Below are positions 37,654-47,327 of a stretch of 64,000 nucleotides of DNA, piece by piece. A program made the position numbers and the translations under genes. Below the pieces are notes generated by a model. That model searched no databases. It saw only the letters and a program-made list of their open reading frames with translations, and had not been told where the DNA came from. The stretch is from positions 124,001-188,000 of the forward strand of contig NZ_JACVAC010000003.1 of the NCBI RefSeq assembly GCF_014851685.1. Direction: 5' to 3'. Within the stretch, counting starts at the first letter, position 1, and every line of letters begins with the position of its first letter. The DNA is from Pseudomonas sp. PDM05 (GTDB lineage Bacteria; Pseudomonadota; Gammaproteobacteria; Pseudomonadales; Pseudomonadaceae).

Positions 37654-40494
37654 ATGACCCGCACCCATGAAATCCGCCCCGACCTGGACGAAGGCATCGA
37701 CCGCAAGGTGCTGGCCCAACTGCGTGCGCGCTTCATGGCGCTCAACGATGGCCGCATGGCCCGGGCTGTCGAGGGGCTGACACCACGCCAACAAAGCGTG
37801 TTGACCCTGTTGCCGCTGTTCTTTCATGTCAATCATCCGCTGTTGCCCGGCTATGTCTCCGGAAGCACGCCGGCCGGGCTGTCGAATTTCGAACCCGACA
37901 CCCAAGCCCTGGCCGAAGCCCAGCGCCTGACCCGTTCGTTTTCCTATAAGCCACGCCACGGCAACCCGCCGCAGCCGATCCACGGCCTGTTCCTGATGGG
38001 CAGCCTCGGCACCCTGGCCCAGGCCGACCAGAGCGATATGGACGTGTGGGTCTGCCATGCCCCGGACCTCGGCGAAAACGAACTGGCCGAGTTGCGCAAG
38101 AAGTGTCAGTTGCTGGAAACCTGGGCCCTGGGCATGGGCGCCGAAGCGCATTTCTTCCTGATCGAGCCGACACGCTTTGTACTGGGCGAGCGCGACACCC
38201 AGCTCAGTTCCGACGACTGCGGCACCACCCAGCACTACCTGCTGCTGGACGAGTTCTACCGCACCGCCATCTGGCTGGCCGGACGCACGCCGATCTGGTG
38301 GCTGGTGCCGGTGTATGAAGAAACCCGCTACGCCGAATTCACCCACACGCTGATCTCCAAGCGCTTTATCCGCGCCGACGAAACCCTCGACCTCGGCCAT
38401 CTGGCGCGCATCCCCCCGGGGGAGTTCATCGGCGCCGGGCTGTGGCAGCTGTTCAAGGGCATCGAATCACCCTACAAATCGGTGCTCAAGCTGCTGCTGA
38501 CCGAGGTCTACGCCAGCGAACACCCCCACGTGCATTGCTTGAGCCTGCGGTTCAAGCGGGCGGTGTTCGCCAATCAGATCGACCTTGACGAGTTGGACCC
38601 CTACATCGTGGTCTACCGCCGCATCGAGGAATACCTCAAGGCACGCAACGAGCCCGAGCGCCTGGAACTGGTGCGACGCGCCCTGTACCTTAAGGTCAAC
38701 CGCAAGCTCAGCGCTGGCCAGCGCACCACCAGCTGGCAACGCTTGCTGCTGGAGCGGCTGGCCCACGAATGGGGCTGGGACCAACGCCAGCTGGCCCTGC
38801 TCGACAGCCGCAGCCAATGGAAAGTGCGCCAGGTTGCCTCCGAGCGCCGCGCCCTGGTCAACGAGCTGAACTACAGCTACCGCTTCCTTACCCAGTTCGC
38901 CCGCACCGAGCAGACCGTCAGCCTGATCAACAAGCGCGACCTGAATGTACTCGGCCGCCGCCTGTACGCCGCGTTCGAGCGCAAGGCCGGCAAAGTCGAG
39001 TTCATCAACCCCGGCATCGCCCCGGACCTGGCCGAAGACACCCTGACCCTGGTGCAATCGCCCAACCGCAAGGAGCCCGGTCAACATTACTGGGGCCTGT
39101 ACAACGGCAACCTCACAGCCCAGGAATCTGAACACTTCGCGCCGATCAAACGCAGCCGCGACCTGCTGGAGATGCTCACCTGGTGCCATCGCAACGGCGT
39201 CATCGACAGCAGCACGCGCCTGGCGCTGCACCCTGGCATCAGCGACATGACCGAATTCGAGCTGTTCAACCTGCTCGGCAGCCTGCAACAGACGGTCGCC
39301 CTGCCCCTGGCCAGTGTCGATGAAGAACGCCTGCTGCGCTCGGCCGTGCCAGAGGAAGTGCTGCTGTTGATCAACGTCGGCGTCGACCCGCTCAAGCACC
39401 ACCGCGACCTGAACATCCTGATGACCACCGAGCGTACCGACTCCCTGAGCTACGCCGGGGTGCGTGACAACCTGGTTCTGACCCTGGATCAGGTCACGCT
39501 CAATAGTTGGAACGAGGTGCTGGTCAGCCGCTACGACGGCCCGCACGCCCTGCTCGATTGCCTGCGCGACTACCTGAACCAACTGCCGTCGGATCACCTG
39601 CCACGCCTGCGGGTGCGCTGTTTCTGTCACAACCGTGCGCAGTTCATTGCCCAGCGCGTCGAGGACATCTTCGACACCGCGCAGCACCTGCTGCTGGCTC
39701 AAGGCAATCACCGCTACCTGTTGCAGGTGCAGCAGCACTATCACGTGATGGAGCTGGTGCCGGGCCAGGCCACCCACGTACCGCTGCCAACCCAGGACGC
39801 ATTGATCAGCTACCTCAGCGAAGAGCTGGCAGGCTACAGCCCGCTGCACCTGGACGCCATGGCACTGGAAGGCGACGACCTGGCGCTGCTGCTGCCCATG
39901 GGCCTGGCCGATTGCGTGCAGGTGTTCTACCGGGTCAACGACGGTGTTGCCGAGCTGTACGTGCTGGATGAGTTCAACGCGCTCTGGCGCCAGCAATTGC
40001 CGTTTCATGATGAGCAGAGCCTGTTGGCGCCGCTGCAGCGCTTCCTGCAATCGATCATCTATCGACGCGAAGCACTGGCACCGCTGGACAACAGGCAACC
40101 CTTGGGTGAAGTGCAAATCCTGTATTACCAACTGTTGCCGTCGGGCAGCAATCGCGCGCGCAGCGTCGAGCCGCGTCCGGCGCCGCAGAACTCGGCCAAC
40201 AAACCGTTTTATGACGTGCAGGCGATTATCGGCAAGGCCGCACCGGGCCAGGTGGGCGTTACCTTGTATTGCAATCAGCGGGAGTTCTGCGAACTGGAAT
40301 TTGGCGACCAGCTCTTTAGCGTGGTCGCCCAGGAGATCGTCGGGCAGCGCCGGGAAACCGAGCGCTACCGCTGCTACATCACCGATCTGGACCTGTCGGG
40401 CCTGCTCGGCGACGTGCAAAGCCCGAGCAACCTGTACCTGCGTTACAAGGCCGAGCTGGAGCTGTCGCTCAACGCGGCGCTGAAGCAGATTTAG
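37654..40494 (+). CDS. cyaA: class I adenylate cyclase
   Basis: Cytosolic enzyme of 946 residues making cyclic AMP for Vfr/CRP-type regulation. The N-terminal catalytic part has the nucleotidyltransferase pattern FLMGSLGTLAQADQSDMDVWVCH (Gly-Ser and two Asp) near residue 112. The class I signature ESPYKSVLKLLLTEVYASE follows near residue 270, and the long C-terminal regulatory region is like that of enteric CyaA. The gene overlaps the convergent rnk gene by 4 bases. Confidence 0.96.
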   Translation: MTRTHEIRPDLDEGIDRKVLAQLRARFMALNDGRMARAVEGLTPRQQSVLTLLPLFFHVNHPLLPGYVSGSTPAGLSNFEPDTQALAEAQRLTRSFSYKPRHGNPPQPIHGLFLMGSLGTLAQADQSDMDVWVCHAPDLGENELAELRKKCQLLETWALGMGAEAHFFLIEPTRFVLGERDTQLSSDDCGTTQHYLLLDEFYRTAIWLAGRTPIWWLVPVYEETRYAEFTHTLISKRFIRADETLDLGHLARIPPGEFIGAGLWQLFKGIESPYKSVLKLLLTEVYASEHPHVHCLSLRFKRAVFANQIDLDELDPYIVVYRRIEEYLKARNEPERLELVRRALYLKVNRKLSAGQRTTSWQRLLLERLAHEWGWDQRQLALLDSRSQWKVRQVASERRALVNELNYSYRFLTQFARTEQTVSLINKRDLNVLGRRLYAAFERKAGKVEFINPGIAPDLAEDTLTLVQSPNRKEPGQHYWGLYNGNLTAQESEHFAPIKRSRDLLEMLTWCHRNGVIDSSTRLALHPGISDMTEFELFNLLGSLQQTVALPLASVDEERLLRSAVPEEVLLLINVGVDPLKHHRDLNILMTTERTDSLSYAGVRDNLVLTLDQVTLNSWNEVLVSRYDGPHALLDCLRDYLNQLPSDHLPRLRVRCFCHNRAQFIAQRVEDIFDTAQHLLLAQGNHRYLLQVQQHYHVMELVPGQATHVPLPTQDALISYLSEELAGYSPLHLDAMALEGDDLALLLPMGLADCVQVFYRVNDGVAELYVLDEFNALWRQQLPFHDEQSLLAPLQRFLQSIIYRREALAPLDNRQPLGEVQILYYQLLPSGSNRARSVEPRPAPQNSANKPFYDVQAIIGKAAPGQVGVTLYCNQREFCELEFGDQLFSVVAQEIVGQRRETERYRCYITDLDLSGLLGDVQSPSNLYLRYKAELELSLNAALKQI

Positions 40495-40904
40495 AGCGGG
40501 AAGGCGCCGCCGTCCTTGGGCTGGCCGTCAACACTGAGCAGTTCCAGCTTGAGGGTCTTGCCGCCGGGCGCCGGCCAGTCGATATGCTGGCCCACTTGCA
40601 GGCCCAGCAACGCGCTGCCCACAGGTGCCAGGATCGAGATCTTGCCTTCATCGGCATTCGCGTGTTTCGGGTAGACCAGGGTCAGGTGGTAGTCCTTGCC
40701 ACTGCCTTGTTCACGGCAATGCACGCTGGAGTTCATGGTCACGACACCCGCAGGCACTTCATCGTGGCCAACCACCTCTTCGGCGCGGTCGAGTTCGGCT
40801 TGCAATGCTTCGACGCCAGGAGACTCGTCGCCCAGGCGGTCGATCAGTTGCTCCAGACGCTGCACGTCAAGACGGGTGAGGATGATGGACGGTGCGGTGG
40901 TCAT
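40491..40904 (-). CDS. rnk: nucleoside diphosphate kinase regulator Rnk
   Basis: Protein of 137 residues related to GreA: a short N-terminal coiled coil (IILTRLDVQRLEQLIDRLGD ... LQAELDRAEEV) and a C-terminal FKBP-like GreA_GreB domain (HLTLVYPKHANADEGKISILAPVGSALLGL). Rnk binds RNA polymerase and in Pseudomonas was linked to NDP kinase and alginate control. It overlaps cyaA by 4 bases at its 3' end. Confidence 0.94.
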   Translation of the reverse strand: MTTAPSIILTRLDVQRLEQLIDRLGDESPGVEALQAELDRAEEVVGHDEVPAGVVTMNSSVHCREQGSGKDYHLTLVYPKHANADEGKISILAPVGSALLGLQVGQHIDWPAPGGKTLKLELLSVDGQPKDGGAFPL

Positions 40905-40942
40905 GATTCAGGCAGACTCCTTTTTTCTGCACAAAAAAGCAA

Positions 40943-40967
40943 AACCCCGCCAGAAAAAGGCGGGGTT
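40943..40967 (-). terminator. intrinsic terminator downstream of cyaY-DUF1289
   Basis: Nine-base stem AACCCCGCC / GGCGGGGTT with a seven-base loop. On the minus strand it is followed by TTTGCTTTTTTG, as expected for termination of the cyaY-DUF1289 unit just before rnk starts. Confidence 0.85.
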
Positions 40968-41035
40968 CTCACTGGCCTCGATGAGTTGAGGCGTAGCCGG
41001 ACACTACCACAGCGTCACAAATAAACAAGACGACG

Positions 41036-41257
41036 TCAGGCGCCAGCCCTGCGCTGCTCGGCCTCGGCGCAAATCACCCGGCGCCGCGCATCGTCGGCGG
41101 AGCGCCATTCACGGATGTCTTCGACGTGACGGAAGCAGCCGCGGCAGACTTTTTCCTCGTCCAGGCGACACAAACTGATACAAGGTGACGGCACCGCCGG
41201 GCTGACATTGCTGAACAGCGGCTTGGGCGGACGTACGGGAGCGGGCTGCGTCACCAT
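41036..41257 (-). CDS. DUF1289 domain protein
   Basis: Small protein of 73 residues with the conserved Cys pattern SPCISLCRLDEEKVCRGCFRHVEDIREW, likely binding a metal ion. The C-terminal end contains ARRRVICAEAEQR. Its ATG shares one base with the cyaY stop, so it is coupled to the frataxin gene; a role in iron or Fe-S handling would fit but is inference. Confidence 0.88.
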   Translation of the reverse strand: MVTQPAPVRPPKPLFSNVSPAVPSPCISLCRLDEEKVCRGCFRHVEDIREWRSADDARRRVICAEAEQRRAGA

Positions 41258-41589
41258 CAGATCTCGTCGAAGTCCAGCTCGGCGCCGGTGTATTCGTGGA
41301 CCAGGCGCGCAAGCATTTCGCCCAACAACTCTTCACTCTTGTCGCACTGCCATTTGCCGCTTTCTTCGTCGTAGTCGAAGTGCACGCCACCGGAACGCGC
41401 CGCCAGCCACAGCTGACGCAGCGGCTCCTGGCGGCTGAAGATCAGTTGTTGGCCACTCTCGAACTTGACGGTCAGCACGCCAGCCGAATTCTCCAGGTCT
41501 ACATCCAGGCCGCTGTCGTCGAAAATATCTTCCAGCGCCTGCTGGGTCGCATCCACCAAGTCGTGAAAACGGGCTTCGGTCAAACTCAT
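41257..41589 (-). CDS. cyaY: iron donor protein CyaY (bacterial frataxin)
   Basis: Frataxin of 110 residues that regulates or feeds iron to Fe-S cluster assembly. It has the acidic first helix (FHDLVDATQQALEDIFDDSGLDVD), the beta sheet with GQQLIFSRQEPLRQLWLAA, and GGVHFDYDEESGKWQC. It is divergent from lppL and upstream of DUF1289 on the same strand. Confidence 0.95.
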   Translation of the reverse strand: MSLTEARFHDLVDATQQALEDIFDDSGLDVDLENSAGVLTVKFESGQQLIFSRQEPLRQLWLAARSGGVHFDYDEESGKWQCDKSEELLGEMLARLVHEYTGAELDFDEI

Positions 41590-41827
41590 TGTGGCAACCT
41601 CAAAAGTGTCTGGTTTTGCTCAAGCGCCGCACGATACGGGCGAGCCCGGCCGATTGCAAAGGATACCGATTCCATCGCGATTGGCGGTATGAAATATCCC
41701 CAGTCAGCGTAGTCCGCTTCGCAGCCATCTCGGCAAACCCCCGCCGGACGGGTATTTCAGCGCATAGGCAAGCTGGCGGGTGGTCGGTATACTCGGGCGC
41801 AATTAATGCATATTCAAGGATTTCGCC

Positions 41828-41995
41828 ATGAAGCGCCTGATCTCTTCCCTTGCTGCGCTCGTCGCGGTCGCTTGCCTCGTTAGTGCCTGTGGTCAAAAAG
41901 GCCCGCTGTACCTGCCCGACGACAGCAAAGACCCGAATGAACAGGCGCAATCGTCGCAAAAATCTGCAAAAGCGCATAAGCACGACACCTACTAA
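41828..41995 (+). CDS. lppL: small lipoprotein LppL (YifL family)
   Basis: Short gene of 55 codons, starting at the ATG in TTTCGCCATGAAG after a CAAGGA ribosome binding site. The peptide has a signal sequence with lipobox LVSAC (Cys21) followed by the YifL hallmark [10 protein letters not shown] and a Gln/Lys/His-rich tail. In E. coli yifL and in P. aeruginosa lppL occupy the same place upstream of lysA/dapF. Function unknown. It ends 9 bases before lysA. Confidence 0.93.
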   Translation: MKRLISSLAALVAVACLVSACGQKGPLYLPDDSKDPNEQAQSSQKSAKAHKHDTY

Positions 41996-42004
41996 GGGAC
42001 ATTC

Positions 42005-43252
42005 ATGGACGCTTTTAACTACCGGAACGGCGAGCTGTTCGCGGAAGGCGTGGCGCTGTCCGCGATTGCCGAACGTTTTGGCACCCCGACCTACGTGTAC
42101 TCCCGTGCGCACATCGAAGCCCAATACCGCAGCTTTGCCGACGCGCTGGAAGGCACGCCGAGCCTGGTGTGCTACGCGGTCAAGGCCAACTCCAACCTGG
42201 GTGTACTGAATGTCCTGGCGCGCTTGGGCGCTGGTTTCGACATCGTCTCCCGTGGCGAGCTCGAACGTGTACTGGCCGCCGGCGGCCAGGCTGACAAGAT
42301 CGTATTCTCCGGCGTGGGCAAGAGCCGCGACGACATGCGCCGCGCCCTCGAAGTCGGCGTGCACTGCTTCAACGTCGAATCCACCGACGAGCTGGAACGC
42401 CTGCAAGTGGTGGCCGCCGAGATGGGCGTTCGCGCGCCGATCTCCCTGCGCGTCAACCCGGACGTCGACGCCGGCACCCACCCGTACATTTCCACCGGTC
42501 TCAAAGAGAACAAGTTCGGCATCGCCATTGCCGACGCCGAGGACGTGTACATCCGCGCCGCCCAACTGCCAAACCTGGAAGTACTGGGTGTCGACTGCCA
42601 TATCGGCTCGCAACTGACCACCCTGCCACCGTTCCTCGACGCCCTCGACCGCCTGCTGGCACTGGTCGACCGCCTCGGTGAGTGCGGCATCTACCTGCAC
42701 CACATCGACCTCGGTGGTGGCGTAGGTGTGCGTTACCGCGATGAAGAGCCGCCGCAGATCGCCGACTACATCAAGGCTGTGCGCGAGCGCATCGAAGGCC
42801 GTGGCCTGGCGCTGCTGTTCGAGCCGGGCCGCTACATCGTCGCCAACGCCGGCGTGCTGCTGACCCAGGTCGAGTACCTCAAGCACACCGAACACAAGGA
42901 TTTCGCCATCGTCGACGCGGCGATGAACGACCTGATCCGCCCAGCGCTGTACCAGGCCTGGATGAACGTCACCGCCGTGACCCCTCGCGACAGCGAAGCG
43001 CGCGCCTACGACATCGTCGGCCCGATCTGCGAGACCGGCGACTTCCTGGCCAAGGATCGTCAGCTGGCCCTGGAAGAAGGCGACCTGCTGGCCGTGCATT
43101 CGGCCGGTGCCTACGGGTTTGTCATGAGTTCCAACTACAACACCCGCGGGCGTACCGCCGAGGTGCTGGTGGACGGTGATCAAGCGTTTGAAGTGCGTCG
43201 CCGCGAGACGGTAGCCGAGTTGTATGCTGGCGAAAGCCTGCTGCCGGAGTAA
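42005..43252 (+). CDS. lysA: diaminopimelate decarboxylase
   Basis: PLP enzyme of 415 residues converting meso-diaminopimelate to lysine. The PLP lysine is in VCYAVKANSNLGVL (about residue 60). Other conserved parts are HIGSQLT, the Gly-rich HHIDLGGGVGVRY, LLFEPGRYIVANAG and CGPICETGDF-like GPICETGDFLAKDRQL with the catalytic Cys. It is in an operon with lppL and dapF. Confidence 0.97.
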   Translation: MDAFNYRNGELFAEGVALSAIAERFGTPTYVYSRAHIEAQYRSFADALEGTPSLVCYAVKANSNLGVLNVLARLGAGFDIVSRGELERVLAAGGQADKIVFSGVGKSRDDMRRALEVGVHCFNVESTDELERLQVVAAEMGVRAPISLRVNPDVDAGTHPYISTGLKENKFGIAIADAEDVYIRAAQLPNLEVLGVDCHIGSQLTTLPPFLDALDRLLALVDRLGECGIYLHHIDLGGGVGVRYRDEEPPQIADYIKAVRERIEGRGLALLFEPGRYIVANAGVLLTQVEYLKHTEHKDFAIVDAAMNDLIRPALYQAWMNVTAVTPRDSEARAYDIVGPICETGDFLAKDRQLALEEGDLLAVHSAGAYGFVMSSNYNTRGRTAEVLVDGDQAFEVRRRETVAELYAGESLLPE

Positions 43253-43255
43253 GCC

Positions 43256-44086
43256 ATGCTGCTGCGTTTTACCAAGATGCACGGGCTGGGCAATGATTTC
43301 ATGGTCCTCGACCTGGTCAGCCAGCACGCGCATATCCTGCCCAAACACGCTAAACAGTGGGGCGACCGCCACACCGGCATCGGTTTCGACCAATTGCTGA
43401 TCGTCGAGGCGCCGAGCAACCCGGAGGTGGATTTCCGTTACCGGATCTTCAACGCCGACGGCTCCGAAGTGGAACAGTGCGGCAACGGCGCGCGCTGCTT
43501 TGCGCGCTTTGTGCTGGACAAGCGCCTGACCGCCAAGCGCCAGATCCGCGTCGAGACCAAGAGCGGCGTGATCGAACTGGACGTCCGCAACGACGGCCAG
43601 ATCAGCGTCAACATGGGCGCGCCACGCCTGGTGCCGGCGGACATTCCGTTCCAGGCCACCGAGCAAGCCGCCAGCTACACGGTCGACGTCGACGGGCAGA
43701 GTGTCGAGCTGGCCGCCGTGTCCATGGGCAACCCCCATGCGGTACTGCGGGTCCACGACATCAATAACGCGCCCGTACACGAATTGGGGCCCAAGCTCGA
43801 ACACCACCCGCGCTTTCCGGCCCGGGTCAACGTAGGTTTCCTGCAGGTGATCGACCGTTCCCGCGCGCAATTGCGTGTCTGGGAACGCGGTGCCGGCGAA
43901 ACCCAGGCTTGCGGCACCGGTGCTTGCGCCGCTGCCGTGGCCGCGATCAGCCAGGGGTGGATGGATTCGCCGCTGTTGATCGACCTGCCTGGCGGACGTC
44001 TGTCCATCGAATGGGCAGGCCCTGGCCACCCGGTACTGATGACCGGGCCGGCCTCGCGTGTATACGAAGGACAGGTCCGTCTATGA
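43256..44086 (+). CDS. dapF: diaminopimelate epimerase
   Basis: Enzyme of 276 residues interconverting LL- and meso-diaminopimelate. The two catalytic cysteines lie in [14 protein letters not shown] (about residue 76) and [15 protein letters not shown] (about residue 220). It starts [19 protein letters not shown], as is usual. It lies three bases after lysA and just before DUF484, xerC and the HAD phosphatase, the same order as in E. coli. Confidence 0.97.
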   Translation: MLLRFTKMHGLGNDFMVLDLVSQHAHILPKHAKQWGDRHTGIGFDQLLIVEAPSNPEVDFRYRIFNADGSEVEQCGNGARCFARFVLDKRLTAKRQIRVETKSGVIELDVRNDGQISVNMGAPRLVPADIPFQATEQAASYTVDVDGQSVELAAVSMGNPHAVLRVHDINNAPVHELGPKLEHHPRFPARVNVGFLQVIDRSRAQLRVWERGAGETQACGTGACAAAVAAISQGWMDSPLLIDLPGGRLSIEWAGPGHPVLMTGPASRVYEGQVRL

Positions 44087-44099
44087 GTGAGCCCAGCCA

Positions 44100-44816
44100 A
44101 TGACCGATAAGCCTCAAGTACCCGCACAAGCATCCCCGAGCGACAGTCTGGAGGCCGCTGCCGTCGCGGCGTACCTTGAGGCTAATCCGGACTTCTTCGT
44201 CGAACACGAGGAGCTGCTGCCGGCCTTGCGCATCCCCCACCAGCGCGGCGACACCGTGTCGCTGGTGGAGCGGCAGATGAAGATCCTGCGCGAGCGCAAC
44301 ATCGAAATGCGCCACAAGCTCTCGCACCTGATGGACGTGGCCCGCGACAACGACCGCCTGTTCGAGAAAACCCGCCGCCTGATCCTCACACTGATGGACG
44401 CCACCAGCCTGGAAGAAACGGTGATCGCCGTGGAAGACAGCCTGCGCCAGGATTTCCAGGTGCCCTTTGTCAGCCTGATCCTGTTCAGCGACAACCCGAT
44501 GCCGGTGGGGCGCTGGGTCAGCGGTGCCGAAGCACAGACCGCCATCGGCGGCCTGCTGTCCGAAGGCAAGACCATCAGCGGCACCCTGCGCGAGCATGAG
44601 CTGGACTTCCTGTTTGGCGCCGAACAGCGCAAGCAGATCGGCTCCACTGCCGTCGTCGCCCTCAGCCATCAAGGCCTGCATGGCGTTCTCGCCATCGCCA
44701 GCCGCGACCCGGCGCACTACAAAAGCTCGGTGGGTACGTTGTTCTTGACCTACATCGCCGAAGTGCTGGGCCGCGTCCTGCCGCGTTTCACCACCGCCCT
44801 GCGCGCGGTGCGCTAG
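44100..44816 (+). CDS. DUF484 family protein
   Basis: Protein of 238 residues with the DUF484 pattern: [40 protein letters not shown], then a helical linker and a GAF-like C-terminal domain ([42 protein letters not shown]). The E. coli counterpart is yigA. Function unknown. It lies 13 bases after dapF and two bases before xerC. Confidence 0.9.
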   Translation: MTDKPQVPAQASPSDSLEAAAVAAYLEANPDFFVEHEELLPALRIPHQRGDTVSLVERQMKILRERNIEMRHKLSHLMDVARDNDRLFEKTRRLILTLMDATSLEETVIAVEDSLRQDFQVPFVSLILFSDNPMPVGRWVSGAEAQTAIGGLLSEGKTISGTLREHELDFLFGAEQRKQIGSTAVVALSHQGLHGVLAIASRDPAHYKSSVGTLFLTYIAEVLGRVLPRFTTALRAVR

Positions 44817-44818
44817 GC

Positions 44819-45718
44819 ATGGAACGGCAACTGGACGCTTACTGCGCTCACCTGCGCAGCGAGCGCCAGGTGTCGCCCCACACCCTGGAAGCCTATCGGC
44901 GCGACTTGAACAAGGTCCTGGCGTACTGCGAAAAACAGCAGATCGCCAGCTGGAAGGCCCTGGACATCCAAAGCCTGCGCAGCCTGATTGCCCGCCTGCA
45001 CCAGGCCGGCCAATCCTCGCGCAGCCTGTCGCGCCTGCTGTCGGCGGTGCGCGGCCTGTATCACTATCTCAATCGCGAAGGCCTGTGCGAGCACGACCCG
45101 GCCAATGGCCTGTCACCGCCCAAAGGCGAGCGACGCCTGCCCAAGACCCTCGACACCGACCGCGCCCTGCAATTGCTCGACGGTGCGGTCGAGGACGACT
45201 TCCTGGCCCATCGCGACCAGGCGATCCTCGAACTGTTCTATTCCTCAGGTCTGCGCCTGTCGGAACTGACCGGCCTGAACCTGGATCAACTGGACCTGGC
45301 GGACGGCCTGGTGCAAGTGCTCGGCAAAGGCAGCAAGACCCGCGTGCTGCCGGTGGGCCGCAAAGCCCGCGAAGCCCTGCAACTGTGGCTGCCGCTGCGG
45401 TTGTTGACCAACCCGGCGGACGACGCGGTGTTTGTCAGCCAACAAGGCCGACGCCTGGGGCCACGTGCCATCCAATTGCGCGTCAAGGCGGCGGGCGAGC
45501 GTGAATTGGGCCAGAACCTGCACCCGCACATGCTGCGCCACTCCTTCGCCAGCCATTTGCTCGAATCATCCCAGGACCTGCGCGCGGTGCAGGAACTGCT
45601 CGGCCACGCCGACATCAAGACCACGCAGATCTACACCCACCTGGATTTCCAACACCTGGCAACGGTGTACGACAGCGCCCATCCACGGGCCAAACGCATC
45701 AAGGGCGGCGACTCATGA
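44819..45718 (+). CDS. xerC: tyrosine recombinase XerC
   Basis: Recombinase of 299 residues that with XerD resolves chromosome dimers at dif. The N-terminal SAM-like domain ([19 protein letters not shown]) precedes the catalytic domain with Arg in [14 protein letters not shown], HxxR in [14 protein letters not shown], and the nucleophile Tyr in [10 protein letters not shown]. It overlaps the HAD gene by 4 bases. In this conserved dapF-xerC context it is a housekeeping recombinase and gives no sign of a mobile element. Confidence 0.97.
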   Translation: MERQLDAYCAHLRSERQVSPHTLEAYRRDLNKVLAYCEKQQIASWKALDIQSLRSLIARLHQAGQSSRSLSRLLSAVRGLYHYLNREGLCEHDPANGLSPPKGERRLPKTLDTDRALQLLDGAVEDDFLAHRDQAILELFYSSGLRLSELTGLNLDQLDLADGLVQVLGKGSKTRVLPVGRKAREALQLWLPLRLLTNPADDAVFVSQQGRRLGPRAIQLRVKAAGERELGQNLHPHMLRHSFASHLLESSQDLRAVQELLGHADIKTTQIYTHLDFQHLATVYDSAHPRAKRIKGGDS

Positions 45719-46410
45719 GTATCAAGCTGATCACCTTCGACCTGGACGACACGCTCTGGGACAACGTACCCGTCATCATCAGCGCCGAAGCGTCGATGCG
45801 TGAATGGCTGGCGACCCACGCCTCGAAGGTCGGCGACTTGCCCCTGGAGCATTTCGCCAGCCTGCGCCAGCAGGTGCTGGAGCGCCATCCGGAGCTGAAG
45901 CACCGCATCAGCGTGCTGCGCCACCGGGTGTTGATGCATGCCTTTGAAGAGGCCGGTTATCCACAGCCCGAGGCCACACAAATGGCCGACGTGTGTTTTG
46001 AGGCGTTCATTCATGCGCGTCATCAGCTCACCCCGTTCCCTGAAACCGAACCGATGCTGCAAGCGCTGCGTCAGCACTTCCTGCTGGGGGTAATCACCAA
46101 CGGCAATGCCGATGTGCAGCGCGTTGGCCTGGCCGACTACTTCCACTTTGCCCTGCGCGCCGAAGACATCGGAATTGCCAAGCCAGATGCGCGATTGTTT
46201 CAGGAAGCTATGAAGCGCGGCGGCGTGGAGGCCAGTGCGGCGGTGCATATCGGCGATCATCCAGGGGATGACATTGCCGGGGCGCAGCAGGCGGGGTTGC
46301 GGGCGGTGTGGTTCAACCCGAAGGGCAAGGTGTGGGATGCAGATAAGCGCCCGGATGCCGAGATTCGTAACCTGGCGCAATTGCCAGAGTTGCTTCGCGG
46401 CTGGCAGTAA
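45715..46410 (+). CDS. HAD family hydrolase (YigB-like)
   Basis: Cytosolic phosphatase of 231 residues. HAD motif I is FDLDDTLWD, motif II is VITNGNADV, motif III includes the Lys of [10 protein letters not shown], and motif IV is [14 protein letters not shown]. coli YigB, in the same position after xerC, acts on FMN and related phosphates; the same role is likely here. The ATG overlaps the xerC stop. Confidence 0.9.
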   Translation: MSIKLITFDLDDTLWDNVPVIISAEASMREWLATHASKVGDLPLEHFASLRQQVLERHPELKHRISVLRHRVLMHAFEEAGYPQPEATQMADVCFEAFIHARHQLTPFPETEPMLQALRQHFLLGVITNGNADVQRVGLADYFHFALRAEDIGIAKPDARLFQEAMKRGGVEASAAVHIGDHPGDDIAGAQQAGLRAVWFNPKGKVWDADKRPDAEIRNLAQLPELLRGWQ

Positions 46411-46426
46411 AAACGCAGATCAAACC

Positions 46427-46516
46427 TGTGGGAGCGGGCTTGCTCGCGAATGCGGTGTGTCAGTCAGCACATCCGTAACTGACAGACTGCATTCGCGAGC
46501 AAGCCCGCTCCCACAT
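46427..46516. repeat. REP pair (REPIN-like inverted repeat)
   Basis: Inverted arms TGTGGGAGCGGGCTTGCTCG and complement just after the HAD gene, followed within 45 bases by an intrinsic terminator. Confidence 0.9.
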
Positions 46517-46557
46517 TGGGTATGCGGTGGGCCTTAGGAAATTATTCCAGACATGAA

Positions 46558-46583
46558 AAAGCCCGCAGCGACGGCGGGCTTTT
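46558..46583. terminator. bidirectional intrinsic terminator
   Basis: Stem AAAGCCCGC / GCGGGCTTT with a short loop, T-run on the plus side and A-run on the minus side. It serves both the HAD gene and the convergent sutA. Confidence 0.85.
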
Positions 46584-46604
46584 CTTACAAGCAGGTGGCT
46601 GACC

Positions 46605-46940
46605 TCAGATAGGTCGGCTGCCGTACTTGTTATCCGGCTTCTTCGGTGGATCCGCCACCACGTTGGCCTCGACTTCCTGCACTTTGCCGCCTTTGGCGAG
46701 GAATTCTTCCATCGCGCGGGCCAGCGCATCGCGCTCTTTGTTCTTGGCTTCAACGCTCGGCAGTTCATCTACCGAAACGGCGGCCTTGGCTTTGCCTTTG
46801 GCCTTGGGAGCAGCAGCGTCGTCGCCACTGTCATCGACCTCGTCGGCACTGCCATCATCCGCTGCAACTTCAAGACCTTCATCGGTCTCGTCGTCATCAC
46901 CTACTTCGAGGTCGTCGTTTTCCAGATCATCGTCGCTCAT
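46605..46940 (-). CDS. sutA: RNA polymerase-binding regulator SutA
   Basis: Protein of 111 residues: a very acidic, probably disordered N-terminal tail (DDDLENDDLEVGDDDETD), a Lys/Ala linker, a conserved helix ELPSVEAKNKERDALARAME, and a C-terminal tail ending NKYGSRPI. P. aeruginosa SutA has this layout; it binds RNA polymerase and promotes transcription during slow growth. The position next to amtB-glnK agrees with P. aeruginosa. A possible leader ORF lies about 100 bases upstream. Confidence 0.85.
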   Translation of the reverse strand: MSDDDLENDDLEVGDDDETDEGLEVAADDGSADEVDDSGDDAAAPKAKGKAKAAVSVDELPSVEAKNKERDALARAMEEFLAKGGKVQEVEANVVADPPKKPDNKYGSRPI

Positions 46941-47042
46941 GTTCTACCTCATGACTTGCGAAAAGCAGATTAGTTATAGCCCAGCTTCATCCCCTGTCGA
47001 GGCCGCTGGAAAAAAATCAACATCCACCGGATAACCAGTGGC

Positions 47043-47132
47043 TTATGCCCCATCACCGTGCAAGATGGCGAGGACTTTACGAGCACCGCCGTGTTCACGC
47101 TGCTCGCCGGATAAATACAGTTCTGCGCCCAT
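47043..47132 (-). CDS. possible 29-residue leaderless ORF upstream of sutA
   Basis: Minus-strand frame of 29 codons beginning MGAELYLSGEQREHGGARKV and ending TAA. Its ATG is about eight bases downstream of a TAGAAT -10 element (47141-47146), so a transcript from that promoter would begin at or almost at the AUG. It ends about 100 bases before sutA. No homologue is known to me. It could be a leader peptide or simply a chance ORF in the sutA 5' region. Confidence 0.3.
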   Translation of the reverse strand: MGAELYLSGEQREHGGARKVLAILHGDGA

Positions 47133-47140
47133 CGGCGCGC

Positions 47141-47168
47141 ATTCTAGCGCGCTCAGGGAAAAAACAAA
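47141..47168 (-). promoter_or_regulatory. likely sigma-70 promoter of sutA
   Basis: On the minus strand TTTGTT/TTGTTT (47162-47168) and TAGAAT (47146-47141) are 15-16 bases apart. The -10 element is embedded between two GCGCGC blocks. It is about 200 bases upstream of the sutA start. The rest of the 387-base gap between sutA and amtB (46941-47327) holds the small leader ORF and the amtB terminator. Confidence 0.45.
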
Positions 47169-47292
47169 GTGCCGAATACGCCTACATGCCTGTAAGACAT
47201 TCGCATGCTTGAAAGTGGCTTGTGTGCCCCATCACAAACACAACGCAAAAACCGTTACAGCGTTGAGACACTGACAAACGCCAGGCAAAAAA

Positions 47293-47319
47293 ATGCCCGG
47301 CAAGCCGGGCATCTTTTTT
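47293..47319 (-). terminator. intrinsic terminator of glnK-amtB
   Basis: Stem ATGCCCGGC / GCCGGGCAT with a minimal loop, flanked by A-runs and T-runs on both sides, 9 bases after the amtB stop on the minus strand. Confidence 0.9.
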
Positions 47320-47327
47320 CCGCGTAC

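Noticed and set aside
41600..44029. 809-codon minus-strand ORF opposite lysA and dapF
   Set aside because: It is the shadow of two well-conserved enzymes in the opposite frame and has no signal of its own.
44819..45718. Integrase marking a genomic island
   Set aside because: The tyrosine recombinase is XerC in its conserved dapF-DUF484-xerC-yigB context.
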